NCBI GenBank assembly: GCA_049300095.1
Contig: JBAQYM010000210.1
Coordinates: 1-38,229 of the forward strand
Direction: 5' to 3'
From: SbD1 sp049300095
Lineage (GTDB): Bacteria; Desulfobacterota; Syntrophobacteria; Syntrophobacterales; Syntrophobacteraceae
DNA length: 38,229 nt
Below are positions 25,641 to 34,129 of this stretch, piece after piece. Every line of letters begins with the position of its first letter. Positions within the stretch are counted from its first letter, which is position 1. Under the pieces are notes generated by a model, which was not told the DNA's origin, searched no databases, and saw only the letters and a program-made list of their open reading frames with translations. The translations under genes and the position numbers were made by a program.

Positions 25641-25919
25641 TTATCCCGCATACAGAAAAACGACCAATTTGTAAGAAACATACATGGTTGCAAGTAAAAC
25701 GATGACTGTAACCGCTATCTCCATTTTGCCAGGGGTTTTCCTTATCCGAAAAGTGTAGCGATCCAGCAGGCGCAAGAATTTCCCACGGCATTTCGTACAC
25801 TGATAGTGCTTGGATTTCGGGACCCAGGCAAGCGGCCCTTTCCGTTTAGTCCGCTGAAGAATTCCCACCTTGCAGAAGGGGCAGGGTCTTCCGGAATGGG
25901 ATGCAACCTCTTTTTTCAC
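25641..25919 (-). CDS. Small zinc-ribbon protein with C-terminal membrane segment
   Basis: The 92-residue product from the GTG at 25919 contains two CxxC knuckles, PCPFCKVG and YQCTKCRGKF, about 28 residues apart, typical of a zinc ribbon, followed by Arg-rich sequence (FLRLLDRYTFRIRK) and one membrane helix (EIAVTVIVLLATMYVSYKLVVFLY). A longer reading from a TTG at 25976 is possible, but that codon lies in the loop of a terminator-like hairpin, so I prefer the GTG, although its ribosome site is weak. It precedes the ligase-like gene by 44 nt. No specific function is known to me; a membrane-tethered regulator or assembly factor is conceivable. Confidence 0.6.
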   Translation of the reverse strand: MKKEVASHSGRPCPFCKVGILQRTKRKGPLAWVPKSKHYQCTKCRGKFLRLLDRYTFRIRKTPGKMEIAVTVIVLLATMYVSYKLVVFLYAG

Positions 25920-25946
25920 TTCCAAAACAAAACCTCGCTCGAACGA

Positions 25947-26000
25947 CAAAACAAAAGGGCTACGTTCAAAATCCAAAACACAAGATTTTGAACATAGCCC
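25947..26000 (-). terminator. Terminator/attenuator-like hairpin before the zinc-ribbon gene
   Basis: The arms 25957-25973 and 25984-26000 pair at 16 of 17 positions around a 10-nt loop. On the minus strand the hairpin is followed by TTTTGTTTTGTC. It sits directly upstream of the GTG start at 25919, so it either ends the upstream transcript or attenuates expression of the zinc-ribbon gene. Confidence 0.65.
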
Positions 26001-26041
26001 ACCAAGCTGCCGAGAATCAACCCTATGATAGGGTCCCGGTC

Positions 26042-26078
26042 AAAAAAACGAAAAAAGCCCCCTGAAACAGAGAGGGAG
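26042..26078 (-). terminator. Second intrinsic terminator upstream of the zinc-ribbon gene
   Basis: On the minus strand, CTCCCT pairs with AGGGGG (one G-U pair) around a 9-nt loop, followed by CTTTTTTCGTTTTTTT. Together with the hairpin at 25947-26000 it makes two terminators in tandem after the WecA-like transcript. Confidence 0.6.
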
Positions 26079-26375
26079 AATGATGTTTACCTGAAACTGG
26101 ACCACATTATCTTCAAAATACCTCCTCTCGCAGAAGAAAATACACCGATCACCTGATTTTCCCCGAACTGAATGATGCTCATAGTCACAGAAGAGATCAA
26201 AGTGCGGTTTTAGCGCATGAGAGAAAGAATCGAGATGTGACCACAACATCTCTCCCGTGGCCTATACCGGAAATACCGGCGCTTGCTTTCGCGAACTGCG
26301 GGATAATCCAAAGAGCCGGACAAACCGGGGTCTGAGTGCAGTGAAATTTTAAAAGGTGAGGTTTGAAAAAACAGC

Positions 26376-26621
26376 ATGATGTGGATCGGTATCGGATTTA
26401 GTTTGGTGGCAGGATTGGCTGCCTTGGGAATTTTCGCGATCCAGGTGCTCCATACGGTGGTCAGGCACCACGACCGAGTGGGCTGGCGAAGCATCGTCCC
26501 ACAATCTGTTCAAGGAACACGAGTCGAGATCGACCGGCAAGTAGGATATTCGCTGTGTTGGGCTAAAGATGAGAAGCCCCCGACAAATGCTTGCTCGACA
26601 CCCTCAATTCCAGCGCTCTAA
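26376..26621 (+). CDS. Possible small membrane protein (81 aa)
   Basis: The frame starts ATGATG and encodes a clear membrane helix (IGIGFSLVAGLAALGIFAIQVL) followed by a short basic region. Codon choice in the first 50 codons looks coding-like, but the C-terminal part (KPPTNACSTPSIPAL) does not, the ribosome site (GGTGAGG) is too far (14 nt or more), and flanking genes are on the other strand. It may be the start of a truncated gene. The remainder of 26079-26644 holds nothing else I can support. Confidence 0.25.
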   Translation: MMWIGIGFSLVAGLAALGIFAIQVLHTVVRHHDRVGWRSIVPQSVQGTRVEIDRQVGYSLCWAKDEKPPTNACSTPSIPAL

Positions 26622-26644
26622 TCGCCGGATGTTCTTCTGCACAG

Positions 26645-28183
26645 TTATCCTTTGGCTGCCCGGTGTTCCTGTGAGTTTGCCGGACCATGATCGACGACCT
26701 TTACCTCTTCCTCAAAAACTTTCAGTTTCCGCACAACAGTTCGCCTAAGATGCTCGATTCGCCTTAGAGTGTAATGGCTGATTGGATCAAGCATGAGGTC
26801 CTTCTCAAGATGGAGGTTACCATAACTCTTTTTATCATCGGCGAGCGGCAGACTAATAGACAGAAGTCTGTTCTCCTGGCATGGTCCCAGCACTCCATTT
26901 ATTATTTCACGCCCACACCAATTGCGATAGTTATTCATTCCTGCCCCGAGACATATCCCATCAAATTTGATATCAGCCTGATCGATCTTCAAGAGTTCCA
27001 GTGCATCTGTTACCCGCTCCCATAACTGATCAATGTTGATCGCCTCATTTATCGCAACCTGACAATTAAGAAAGGTCCGGCGATCCTTGCTCAAACCCAT
27101 TACATCCGTGACATCCTGAAGATAGCCTATCACCTTGTCTACAGCCAGGTATTCCAAATATCCGAGCTTCTTAATTCCTACAGCAATACTGATTCCAAGA
27201 ACCAGCAAAACCAGGGCAACTTTCTGATCCTGTGCGTTTACGAGCAATAGTGCAAAAAGTCCCAAAACAATCGTTGCGCCATACAGCAGCAGCACTGCAT
27301 TCCTGTGGGAAAAACCCATTGCAAGAAGCTTGTGGTGAATGTGGCTCTTGTCGGGCCGAAACATTTCCTTCCCGACAATAAAGCGCCTAATCGGCGCGAG
27401 GATCGTATCCATTAACGGCAGCCCCAAGGCGATTATGGGTATCAAAATGGCCACAGTAGTCTGACTTTTCATTGAACCGAGAACACTAAGCGATGCAAGC
27501 ATATAGCCAAGAAAGTAGCTCCCGCTATCCCCCATAAATATGGATGCCGGGTTGAAATTGTACCGCAGAAACCCCAGGCAGGCGCCTGCAAGAGCTGCGA
27601 GCCCCGCCGCCACAAGAAATCTCTCCGCAAAAATACTCAAGATCAAAAGAATCAAGGAGGCAAAGAGGCAGACCCCCGCAGCCAAGCCGTCAAGACCATC
27701 GATGAGATTGAAAGCATTGATAACGAGCAGAAACCAGAACACCGTCAACGGCAGAGAGGTCCACCCCAGGTCCCATAACGGAGTCCAGGGAAGCTGCAAC
27801 TGGGAGAAGCTGATACCTCCCCAATAAGCCAAAAGAGCTGCCGCAGTCTGTGCTCCGAACTTGACGAAGGGATGCAAATGGAAAATATCGTCTAAGAGTC
27901 CAACGAGAAAAACTAATGTCGCCCCCAATGAAATCAGGAGGATGGGTTGCTCTGAAAGAGCTTTGTCAAGAAGAGCACTGGAGCAAAAGAGGGTGCCCAG
28001 AAACGGACCAAAAAAGGCAAGATAAATAGCAACTCCACCGATCCTGGGGATCGGCCTGATATGGACTTTCCGCCCAGTTGGCCTGTCAACAAGGCCAAAA
28101 CGCCTACCCACCTCAGCAACTACCGGTGTCAACAGCAGGGCCAGGCCAAGACTTACAAGTAGAACAACTAGAACAGTTCTCAT
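26645..28183 (-). CDS. WecA/MraY-type undecaprenyl-phosphate sugar-1-phosphate transferase with extra C-terminal domain
   Basis: This 512-residue protein transfers a HexNAc-1-phosphate from UDP to undecaprenyl phosphate on the inner membrane, a route to initiate polymer synthesis. Motifs of the polyprenyl-phosphate N-acetylhexosamine-1-phosphate transferase superfamily are in order: GLLDDI (D98-D99), NAFNLIDGLDGLAAG (156-170), FMGDSGSYFLGY (216-227) and the HxHH-type DKSHIHHK (278-285). The membrane part ends near residue 337. About 170 soluble residues follow, rich in helices and including IDQLWERVTDALELL and VRKLKVFEEEVKVV; such a GAF-like extension is absent from E. coli WecA (367 aa). The ATG at 28183 is chosen over a TTG ten codons upstream. 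A 347-nt gap precedes it. Confidence 0.9.
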   Translation of the reverse strand: MRTVLVVLLVSLGLALLLTPVVAEVGRRFGLVDRPTGRKVHIRPIPRIGGVAIYLAFFGPFLGTLFCSSALLDKALSEQPILLISLGATLVFLVGLLDDIFHLHPFVKFGAQTAAALLAYWGGISFSQLQLPWTPLWDLGWTSLPLTVFWFLLVINAFNLIDGLDGLAAGVCLFASLILLILSIFAERFLVAAGLAALAGACLGFLRYNFNPASIFMGDSGSYFLGYMLASLSVLGSMKSQTTVAILIPIIALGLPLMDTILAPIRRFIVGKEMFRPDKSHIHHKLLAMGFSHRNAVLLLYGATIVLGLFALLLVNAQDQKVALVLLVLGISIAVGIKKLGYLEYLAVDKVIGYLQDVTDVMGLSKDRRTFLNCQVAINEAINIDQLWERVTDALELLKIDQADIKFDGICLGAGMNNYRNWCGREIINGVLGPCQENRLLSISLPLADDKKSYGNLHLEKDLMLDPISHYTLRRIEHLRRTVVRKLKVFEEEVKVVDHGPANSQEHRAAKG

Positions 28184-28530
28184 TCTTGTCTCACAGTTCG
28201 ATTCAAATCTCAAACATGATCAAGAAGTTTATATGTAATCGGTCGTTCTGTGTTCATATTCAATGTGATCCAAGAAATCCCAAAACCGCCGTCTTTTCCT
28301 GGAGCCCAAAACTACCATCGAGAAGCATCCTAGCATATTCAAATACGACAATTCCAAATATCTCAGCGCTTCGGTACATCAGACCCACCCGCACCAGTTC
28401 CATTATTCAGGTGATGGAGCTTCAGCCGCCGGCTTATCGACCTGGTCCGATTGTGTCACCATCTATTGATGCTCGGAGGGAGTATCCATAAAAACATAGC
28501 GGGCGCAGAGAATGCCCGTCTGGAACATTG

Positions 28531-29202
28531 CTACCGGGTTGATAGCATCGGGGGCGCTTCCGGCAGGTCCGGAAATAGTGAATTGTAGAGCGTGCTGTTG
28601 GGGAAAAATATAACCCAAGCGGTTAGAGCGACCAATTTGATATCCAGCCAGAAGGTCTGACGGTCGCGATACCAGACTTCAAGCTCTCCTTTGTACGGGG
28701 CTATTACAGTTCGGTGAAACTCGACAGGGTCCATGCCGGACATGGCGGCGATCTTCTCCTCATCCCGAAAGACTATGGACCCTATACCGGTCAGGCCGGG
28801 TTTGAGGTGAATGATTTCCTTTTGGATCTTTTCGGGAAAAAGAGCGAAGGTTCTGGGCGTCTGAGGCCTTGGGCCCGTAATGCTCATATCACCTTTCAGA
28901 ATGTTAATAATTTGGGGTATTTCATTAATTTTGGTCTTTCGTAAGATTTTCCCGAAGGGAAGCACGCGGGGGTCGTTGCGCACCGTGATGTCCCCGGGTC
29001 CAATATTGGGACTATCCTTGAGCATCGTGGCGAACTTTATAAGGCCGAACCTGCGTCCGCCTTTCCCCACCCGTTCCTGAACATAAAACACCTCCCCTTC
29101 GCCCGTGCACCTCAGTACCAGAGCAACGATAAGGCAAAGCGGAAATAAAACTGAGAAGGCAATGGCAGATAGGATAAAATCGAGTAGGGATTTTGCCGAC
29201 AT
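28531..29202 (-). CDS. Monotopic phosphosugar transferase (bacterial sugar transferase, PglC/WcaJ type)
   Basis: This 223-residue enzyme transfers a phosphosugar to undecaprenyl phosphate, the alternative initiating reaction. An N-terminal membrane helix (residues about 7-30) is followed by ERVGKGGRRFGLIKFATM, DPRVLPFGKILRKTKINEIPQIINILKGDMSITGPRP and LKPGLTGIGS, the standard core. The family catalytic dyad is usually Asp-Glu in the LDELPQ motif; here the codon is AAT, giving KINEIPQ, so Asp is replaced by Asn. The fold is otherwise complete, and its length fits the short monotopic class rather than the long WcaJ type. It starts 65 nt after the CapD-like gene. Ribosome site GGAAT is 7-8 nt before ATG. 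Confidence 0.9.
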   Translation of the reverse strand: MSAKSLLDFILSAIAFSVLFPLCLIVALVLRCTGEGEVFYVQERVGKGGRRFGLIKFATMLKDSPNIGPGDITVRNDPRVLPFGKILRKTKINEIPQIINILKGDMSITGPRPQTPRTFALFPEKIQKEIIHLKPGLTGIGSIVFRDEEKIAAMSGMDPVEFHRTVIAPYKGELEVWYRDRQTFWLDIKLVALTAWVIFFPNSTLYNSLFPDLPEAPPMLSTR

Positions 29203-29267
29203 GGATCATTCCGTAGACTTAATTGTTAACACAGATAGAGTGCTCAACTCAAACCGGCCTATATTGG

Positions 29268-30452
29268 TCACATTTTCTGATCAAGGTATTTCCCGGTCTC
29301 TTTGTGTTGAAAATGGGGAAGAATCGTTTCAAAAAGGCCGACAAGGTCGCCCTTGGTCCAGTGTTGATCGTGGCGCAGGGTTCTGATCGAATTCTCGAAC
29401 TTATCGAGCTTACCACTATCGAATTCGGGGTTGTTCTTGATAATTCCTATGCTTTCAAATCGCTCCATCTCCAATTCTTCATTCCCTGTAAAAAACTCCT
29501 CGAAATCTTTTTCGCCGCTAGTGTCGCTGTTGAAAAAATAGCAGGGCCATTTCTTTTGCCGTGTGAGTTCTTCCACCCGAGCCCTTGCCTCGTCTTCCGT
29601 GTGGCACACATGCGGCTCAAAACCCAGTGCATCGAGGTACCGGACGGCTATTTCCGCAAAAGTGACCAAGTGAAGCTTCTCGCTTAGCTTTGGGAAAAAA
29701 ATGTCCCGATTTTCACCCAGAAGACAGGACAACAGACAAAGTTCGCCGGATTCCTTCGGGGTCACGAAATAGCGCTTTACATCAATGGGTGCGGAAAGAG
29801 GCTGGCGTTTCTGAATTCTCTGGTTGAAACCGTAGAGCAGGCTTCCGTCGGAAAACGCCACATTGGCAAAGCGGGCCGAGGAGACCGGGACATCTAAGCT
29901 ACGGCGCATCAAAAACATTTCCATTATTCGCTTGGATGCTCCCATCATGTTGACCGGATTTGCAGCCTTGTCGGTCGAGACGCAAAAGAACTTCCGGCTC
30001 CCTTCCCTGATCGCCTGCGCGGCTAATCGGTCCGTATTGAAGACATTGACCCTGATCAAGCGCATCAGGGTAAAAGGGTCCTTTTCACTCCTCACGTGCT
30101 TCAGCGCTGACAGATTTAGAATGAAATCGTAGGGCTCTTGGGAGTTCACGAAAGCATCGTATTCGACGGAACTGCAATCCAGGGGGAGGGCCTGGAAGTC
30201 ACCCTCTATATAACCAAGGCAACTTCTCACCTCACGGACAAGTTCGACCAAGTTGTTTTCACTCAGATCTATGACATGAAGTGCTCTGGGCTTTCTCTTA
30301 AATATCTCCTTGACAACGGCTTGTCCAACCGAGCCTGCTCCGCCAATAACCAGAAATCGGCTGTCCCTGATCATTTCACCGAGCAAGGCCTCGTTTCCGG
30401 CCATATCAGCTTGGAAGAGTTCATTTTGCCTACCAATCAACTGAAGAATCAT
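29268..30452 (-). CDS. UDP-N-acetylglucosamine 4,6-dehydratase-like protein (CapD/FlaA1/WbpM family)
   Basis: The 394-residue protein belongs to the soluble short-chain dehydrogenases that convert UDP-GlcNAc to 4-keto-6-deoxy sugars. Near residue 35 the NAD(P) motif GGAGSVGQAV is seen, followed by VIDLSENNLVELVREV and NLSALKHVRSEKDPFTLM. The catalytic segment is STDKAANPVNMMGASKR, with Met at the usual Tyr position as in the FlaA1/PglF/WbpM group. RFANVAFSDGSLLYGFNQRI and a distinct C-terminal part follow. The long membrane domain of WbpM is absent. It precedes the sugar transferase by 65 nt and may supply a bacillosamine- or QuiNAc-type precursor. Confidence 0.9.
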   Translation of the reverse strand: MILQLIGRQNELFQADMAGNEALLGEMIRDSRFLVIGGAGSVGQAVVKEIFKRKPRALHVIDLSENNLVELVREVRSCLGYIEGDFQALPLDCSSVEYDAFVNSQEPYDFILNLSALKHVRSEKDPFTLMRLIRVNVFNTDRLAAQAIREGSRKFFCVSTDKAANPVNMMGASKRIMEMFLMRRSLDVPVSSARFANVAFSDGSLLYGFNQRIQKRQPLSAPIDVKRYFVTPKESGELCLLSCLLGENRDIFFPKLSEKLHLVTFAEIAVRYLDALGFEPHVCHTEDEARARVEELTRQKKWPCYFFNSDTSGEKDFEEFFTGNEELEMERFESIGIIKNNPEFDSGKLDKFENSIRTLRHDQHWTKGDLVGLFETILPHFQHKETGKYLDQKM

Positions 30453-30645
30453 TGTTCTCCCTTGAAAAGATCGAGAGCCTCATAAGTTCCGGTAAATTGA
30501 AAACAATGGTCGATATTTGGAATTTGCATAAAATGGCGCTTGCATGTTCCGGGGGGAGTTTTTCCCGATTTCTTGCCAGGAATATAAAGGCTGCCGAAAA
30601 ATGTATTTTCAGCCTGCTCGCGAGAGCAGGGGCATCATTTGTGCC

Positions 30646-31755
30646 TCATCTACGTGTGGACTCCCAGGCCGTCCTCTGGAGGCCGAGGGTATTCTTGATA
30701 AAACCCCACAGGATGGCCACGTTCACAAGCATGAAATAATAGGGAATGTAGAGCGGCTTCCAGCGGATCCTTAGCAAATGCACTGCCGCCATGAGACCAT
30801 ATCCGGCGCAATGCAGGGCCAAGATGACCCGGTAGGTCGGATACGAGGTCGCCAATGATGCATTCGATACCAGCGCGACCATGAGTAAGAAAGGGACTAT
30901 CCAACGCAGCACGCGGTGGCTGAAATAGAAAAAGAACCGTTTGCCATGGAAGGGATTGAGCAAGCCCCGCAAATACACCAGTGCGCGGAAATGACCCGCC
31001 GCGTCGCGGACATGGCGGCGGAACTCCTCTGCATCGGATGTCACGAGTTGCTCCTCGGCGACCGCATCCCGGGCATACACCACGGAATGTCCGCGCTCAT
31101 AGATGCGCATCGATATGGAAAAATCGTCGTTAATCGTATTGGGCGGGAGAGGCTCGAACAATTCCCGCCGCAATAAATAGATAGCACCGTTGGCCCCTAC
31201 TACTGAGCCGAAGTCGCTCTCGATCTTTTTCAAAAAAGTCTCGATCCGCCAGTAAAAGCCCTCTCCCGAACGCCCTTCCCCATCCACCAGCACCAATCGC
31301 CCACAGACCACCCCCACGATCTCATTCATCCGCTCCAACAACCTGGTCACGGCATCCGAATGGAACATGCTGTTGGCATCGGTCATCACCACGAATGGTT
31401 GGCGCACCTCTTTCAAGAGTGCGTTGAGAACGCTCACCTTACCGCCCCTAGGGTATGAAAAGACCCTGACCCGGTCGTCACGGACAGCCCGTCGAATTTC
31501 AGCCAGGGTGTTATCCGTGCAGCCGTCCAGGCCCAGGTAGAGTTCTACATCGCCGTAATCGAGGCGATAGAAATTCTCGATTTTGCGGGCGATGATTTTT
31601 TCTTCATTATAGAGCGAACAGACCAGGGCCACGGGGCCCGCCGCACCGGCACCGGACGCCTCCTTCCTCTTCCGGGGCAGCACATAAAGCAGCGCCGGAT
31701 AGATAAGGTGCGGATAAACCACCAGCAGAAGTGAAAACCAAAAGACCAATTCCAT
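30646..31755 (-). CDS. GT2 glycosyltransferase with C-terminal membrane segments
   Basis: This 369-residue protein has one N-terminal membrane segment (MELVFWFSLLLVVYPHLIYP), a GT2 catalytic domain and several C-terminal hydrophobic segments (from residue about 280). Motifs are VALVCSLYNEEKIIARKIENF, YLGLDGCTDNTLAEI, TDANSMFHSDAV and NDDFSISMRIYERGH. This is the architecture of processive or membrane-linked GT2 enzymes such as N-acetylglucosaminyltransferases of exopolysaccharide loci. The reading frame extends far upstream, but the ATG at 31755 overlaps the TAA of the radical SAM gene by one base (TAATG), implying translational coupling. The right motif usually seen as QxxRW is RRHVRDAAGH here. 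Confidence 0.85.
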   Translation of the reverse strand: MELVFWFSLLLVVYPHLIYPALLYVLPRKRKEASGAGAAGPVALVCSLYNEEKIIARKIENFYRLDYGDVELYLGLDGCTDNTLAEIRRAVRDDRVRVFSYPRGGKVSVLNALLKEVRQPFVVMTDANSMFHSDAVTRLLERMNEIVGVVCGRLVLVDGEGRSGEGFYWRIETFLKKIESDFGSVVGANGAIYLLRRELFEPLPPNTINDDFSISMRIYERGHSVVYARDAVAEEQLVTSDAEEFRRHVRDAAGHFRALVYLRGLLNPFHGKRFFFYFSHRVLRWIVPFLLMVALVSNASLATSYPTYRVILALHCAGYGLMAAVHLLRIRWKPLYIPYYFMLVNVAILWGFIKNTLGLQRTAWESTRR

Positions 31756-33194
31756 TATCGGTGCCTCTTGAAGAGATGGGTCAAGAGCGTGGCCCCAGCC
31801 TTGAGGGTCCGGCCGATCTCTTGGGGATTGCACAAAACGTCCAGCGCCTTGTAGGCCAGATAGCGCGGCCGGAGGTAAAAGCGGCGTCTGGCGTAGTCGC
31901 AAAAATCCACCAATTCATCGGCGGAAAGCTCTTCGGTATAGAGCACACAGTTGTGCATCCCTTCCGCGGTAAGCCACTGGCGGAAGTTATCGGCCCGAAT
32001 GTATCCCTTCTTTTCGGCCCACTGGTAGGCCTCCGTGCCGGGATACACCATGAGGGGGAAGAATTGGGCAGTGTCCAGGGGCAGCCTTAGCGCGAAGTCA
32101 AGCGTGCGATCCAGTGTCCGCCGGCTTTCACCCCGGTTGCCGACCATGAAGCATCCATGCACCCGCAACCCGGCCCTTTTCGCATTCCGGGCAAACTCTT
32201 CGCCCTGGACCAGGGTCGTTCCCTTACAGATACTGTCGAGCACGCCCTGATCCCCGCTTTCAAAGCCCGCCACCAGAAGTCGGCAACCGGCCGCCTTCAT
32301 TTTGACCATGATCTCATATCGAAGATTGACACGGGCCTCACATGTCCAGGTGACGGCAAGTCTGCGGCGCACGATTTCATCGCATATCTCCGCGACAAAT
32401 TCCTGATCCGCAGTGAAGTTGTCGTCATCGATGAGGACTTCCCGCACTTCAGGAAATTCCCGCTCGATGTATGCCAACTCATCCACCACATGCGCAACAG
32501 ATCGGTGACGATAACGGCGCCCGAACATAACCTGCGGGTACACACAGTAGAAGCAGCGGTTAGGGCACCCGCGACCCGCGAAGAAGGAAATCACGGGATT
32601 CCGGCAATGCGCGTAGAAATAGTTATCGATGTTCAGATGCCTCTTATACACGCTGCTGACAAAGGGGATCTCGTCAAGCTGCTCCGAGAAAGGACGATCC
32701 TGGTTATGCGCCACGGAGCCGTGCCTACGGTATGATATCCCGGATATTTCCTCCAGAGATCGCTGTTCGGCCAGTTCACACAGCGTCCAGTCGTACTCTC
32801 TACGTGCGATAATATCGACGGCGGCACTCAGCTTGAACGTCTCCGCGGGCAGCGCGCTGGGGTGGGTCCCGACAACGACACAGAGCGGCTCTTGCCGGCA
32901 CCACGCTTTCAGGACCTCCAATACCTTAACGTCAGATTCGATACTCGGTGTAGAGGTGTCACAGACCACCATATCCGGTCCAAAGGAAACGACGGTTTCG
33001 CGGTAGTCGTCCAGTTCCTTGCACTCGGCCGGGGCATCGAGCAAGAGCACTTCATGCCCGCGCTTTTCCAGAAGCCCCGCTGCATGCGCCAGCCAAAGCG
33101 GATAATAGATGGTGGCACTCTTGGTCACCGCGGGACTGCGGGAATTGCGCGAATATTTGGGGAGAAACGGAGGGTTGAGCAAAAGCACTTTCAT
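31755..33194 (-). CDS. B12-binding-domain radical SAM protein
   Basis: This 479-residue protein has a cobalamin-binding-like N-terminal domain (MKVLLLNPPF, LLLDAPA, VVCDTSTPS, VVVGTHPSALP) and a radical SAM core with the FeS motif GRGCPNRCFYC (C210, C214, C217). EVLIDDDNFTADQEFV and GFESGDQGVLDSICKGT are characteristic downstream strands. Such enzymes methylate or rearrange unactivated carbons; in this context the substrate may be a lipid carrier or sugar, but that is inference. It is directly coupled to the GT2 gene at 30646-31755. It lies 51 nt downstream of another GT2 gene and looks co-operonic. Confidence 0.9.
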   Translation of the reverse strand: MKVLLLNPPFLPKYSRNSRSPAVTKSATIYYPLWLAHAAGLLEKRGHEVLLLDAPAECKELDDYRETVVSFGPDMVVCDTSTPSIESDVKVLEVLKAWCRQEPLCVVVGTHPSALPAETFKLSAAVDIIARREYDWTLCELAEQRSLEEISGISYRRHGSVAHNQDRPFSEQLDEIPFVSSVYKRHLNIDNYFYAHCRNPVISFFAGRGCPNRCFYCVYPQVMFGRRYRHRSVAHVVDELAYIEREFPEVREVLIDDDNFTADQEFVAEICDEIVRRRLAVTWTCEARVNLRYEIMVKMKAAGCRLLVAGFESGDQGVLDSICKGTTLVQGEEFARNAKRAGLRVHGCFMVGNRGESRRTLDRTLDFALRLPLDTAQFFPLMVYPGTEAYQWAEKKGYIRADNFRQWLTAEGMHNCVLYTEELSADELVDFCDYARRRFYLRPRYLAYKALDVLCNPQEIGRTLKAGATLLTHLFKRHR

Positions 33195-33245
33195 GAGATT
33201 ATCCAGATTCGATGCATGTTTCTAAGAAACGTGGTCCGCCGCTAA

Positions 33246-34127
33246 TCACTTTCGATTAACCTGTCGACCGTACTTTGACCAACCCGCAAACCGCGCCCTG
33301 TTTTTATTCCAATAGAGATTTGCGTACTGATGATTGCCTCGAAGCATCCAGAGGCAGGCCGCGAGAAAGGACCTGCATAGGAAGAAAAGAAAAGCGCAAC
33401 GTATGAGGCCCTGCCTCGGCCCTCGAGAAGACCATTTACGGAAAAGCGCGCCCCAGGCCTCTTCATAACCCCATTGTTTTTCGGGCTTGTTGAGTACGTA
33501 TTTGTCCTGCCGGTGCCACACCACGATTTCCGGATGGTAGATTATATTGTTTCCGGTCTCCAGCACCTTCAGCGTGAGGTCCGTTTCTTCCCCGCCCCGG
33601 AAGAAATCGCTTCCCAGGCCAAAACTCTCGTCATAGCCTTTCACGTCGCGTACGACTCCGGCCCGCAGAAAGAGCGTCAGATTGGTCACCGACGACCAGA
33701 CGTCAATCCAGTTGGCGCGTTTTGCAGTTTTACTTCCCATGGCCAGTTCGCCGGTGATGCTGTCCATCCATACACCGGATACTCCGGCGGTTTCGGCGGA
33801 AGAGGCTGAAAACGCGCGCAGGACCTTTTCAATCACATCGGGGGCATAGTAGCAGTCATCATCGGGAAAACCTAGAAACGGATAGCGGGCATGGGCAATG
33901 CCGATGTTTCGGTTAAAGGAATTACCTTTTCTGAGCGAGTGAACGTATTTTATGTTCCTGTAGCCTTTGACCACGGTTTCAGCTTTTTGCGCCGGGCTTT
34001 GATCCACGATAATGCACTCGTAATCGGGACATGTCTGTGTCTCGAGTGAGTCAAGCAGCGGGCGAAGGTCGCACGCCGCCAGCGTGGCGACGATCAGAGA
34101 AACACCGCTTTCCTTATTTTCCGCCAA
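33246..34127 (-). CDS. GT2 glycosyltransferase
   Basis: The 293-residue protein shows the GT-A motifs SLIVATLA, YECIIVDQSPA, SFNRNIGIAHARYPFLGF and the metal-binding PDDDCYY near residue 88, then GGEETDLTLKVLETG, a typical acceptor-side ED block. The C-terminal ~60 residues include a hydrophobic patch (CAFLFFLCRSFLAACLWML) that may associate with the membrane. The start is TTG, 2 nt after the TAG of the preceding GT2 gene, with GGGAG 8 nt before it; no ATG fits the N-terminal beta strand. It is in an operon with the neighbouring GT2 genes. Confidence 0.85.
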   Translation of the reverse strand: MAENKESGVSLIVATLAACDLRPLLDSLETQTCPDYECIIVDQSPAQKAETVVKGYRNIKYVHSLRKGNSFNRNIGIAHARYPFLGFPDDDCYYAPDVIEKVLRAFSASSAETAGVSGVWMDSITGELAMGSKTAKRANWIDVWSSVTNLTLFLRAGVVRDVKGYDESFGLGSDFFRGGEETDLTLKVLETGNNIIYHPEIVVWHRQDKYVLNKPEKQWGYEEAWGALFRKWSSRGPRQGLIRCAFLFFLCRSFLAACLWMLRGNHQYANLYWNKNRARFAGWSKYGRQVNRK

Positions 34128-34129
34128 GG

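Noticed and set aside
28260..28403. A 47-codon minus-strand frame (MELVRVGLMYRS...) in the gap before the WecA-like gene
   Set aside because: It reads protein-like but has no ribosome site and no recognisable family. The gap 28184-28530 is otherwise empty.
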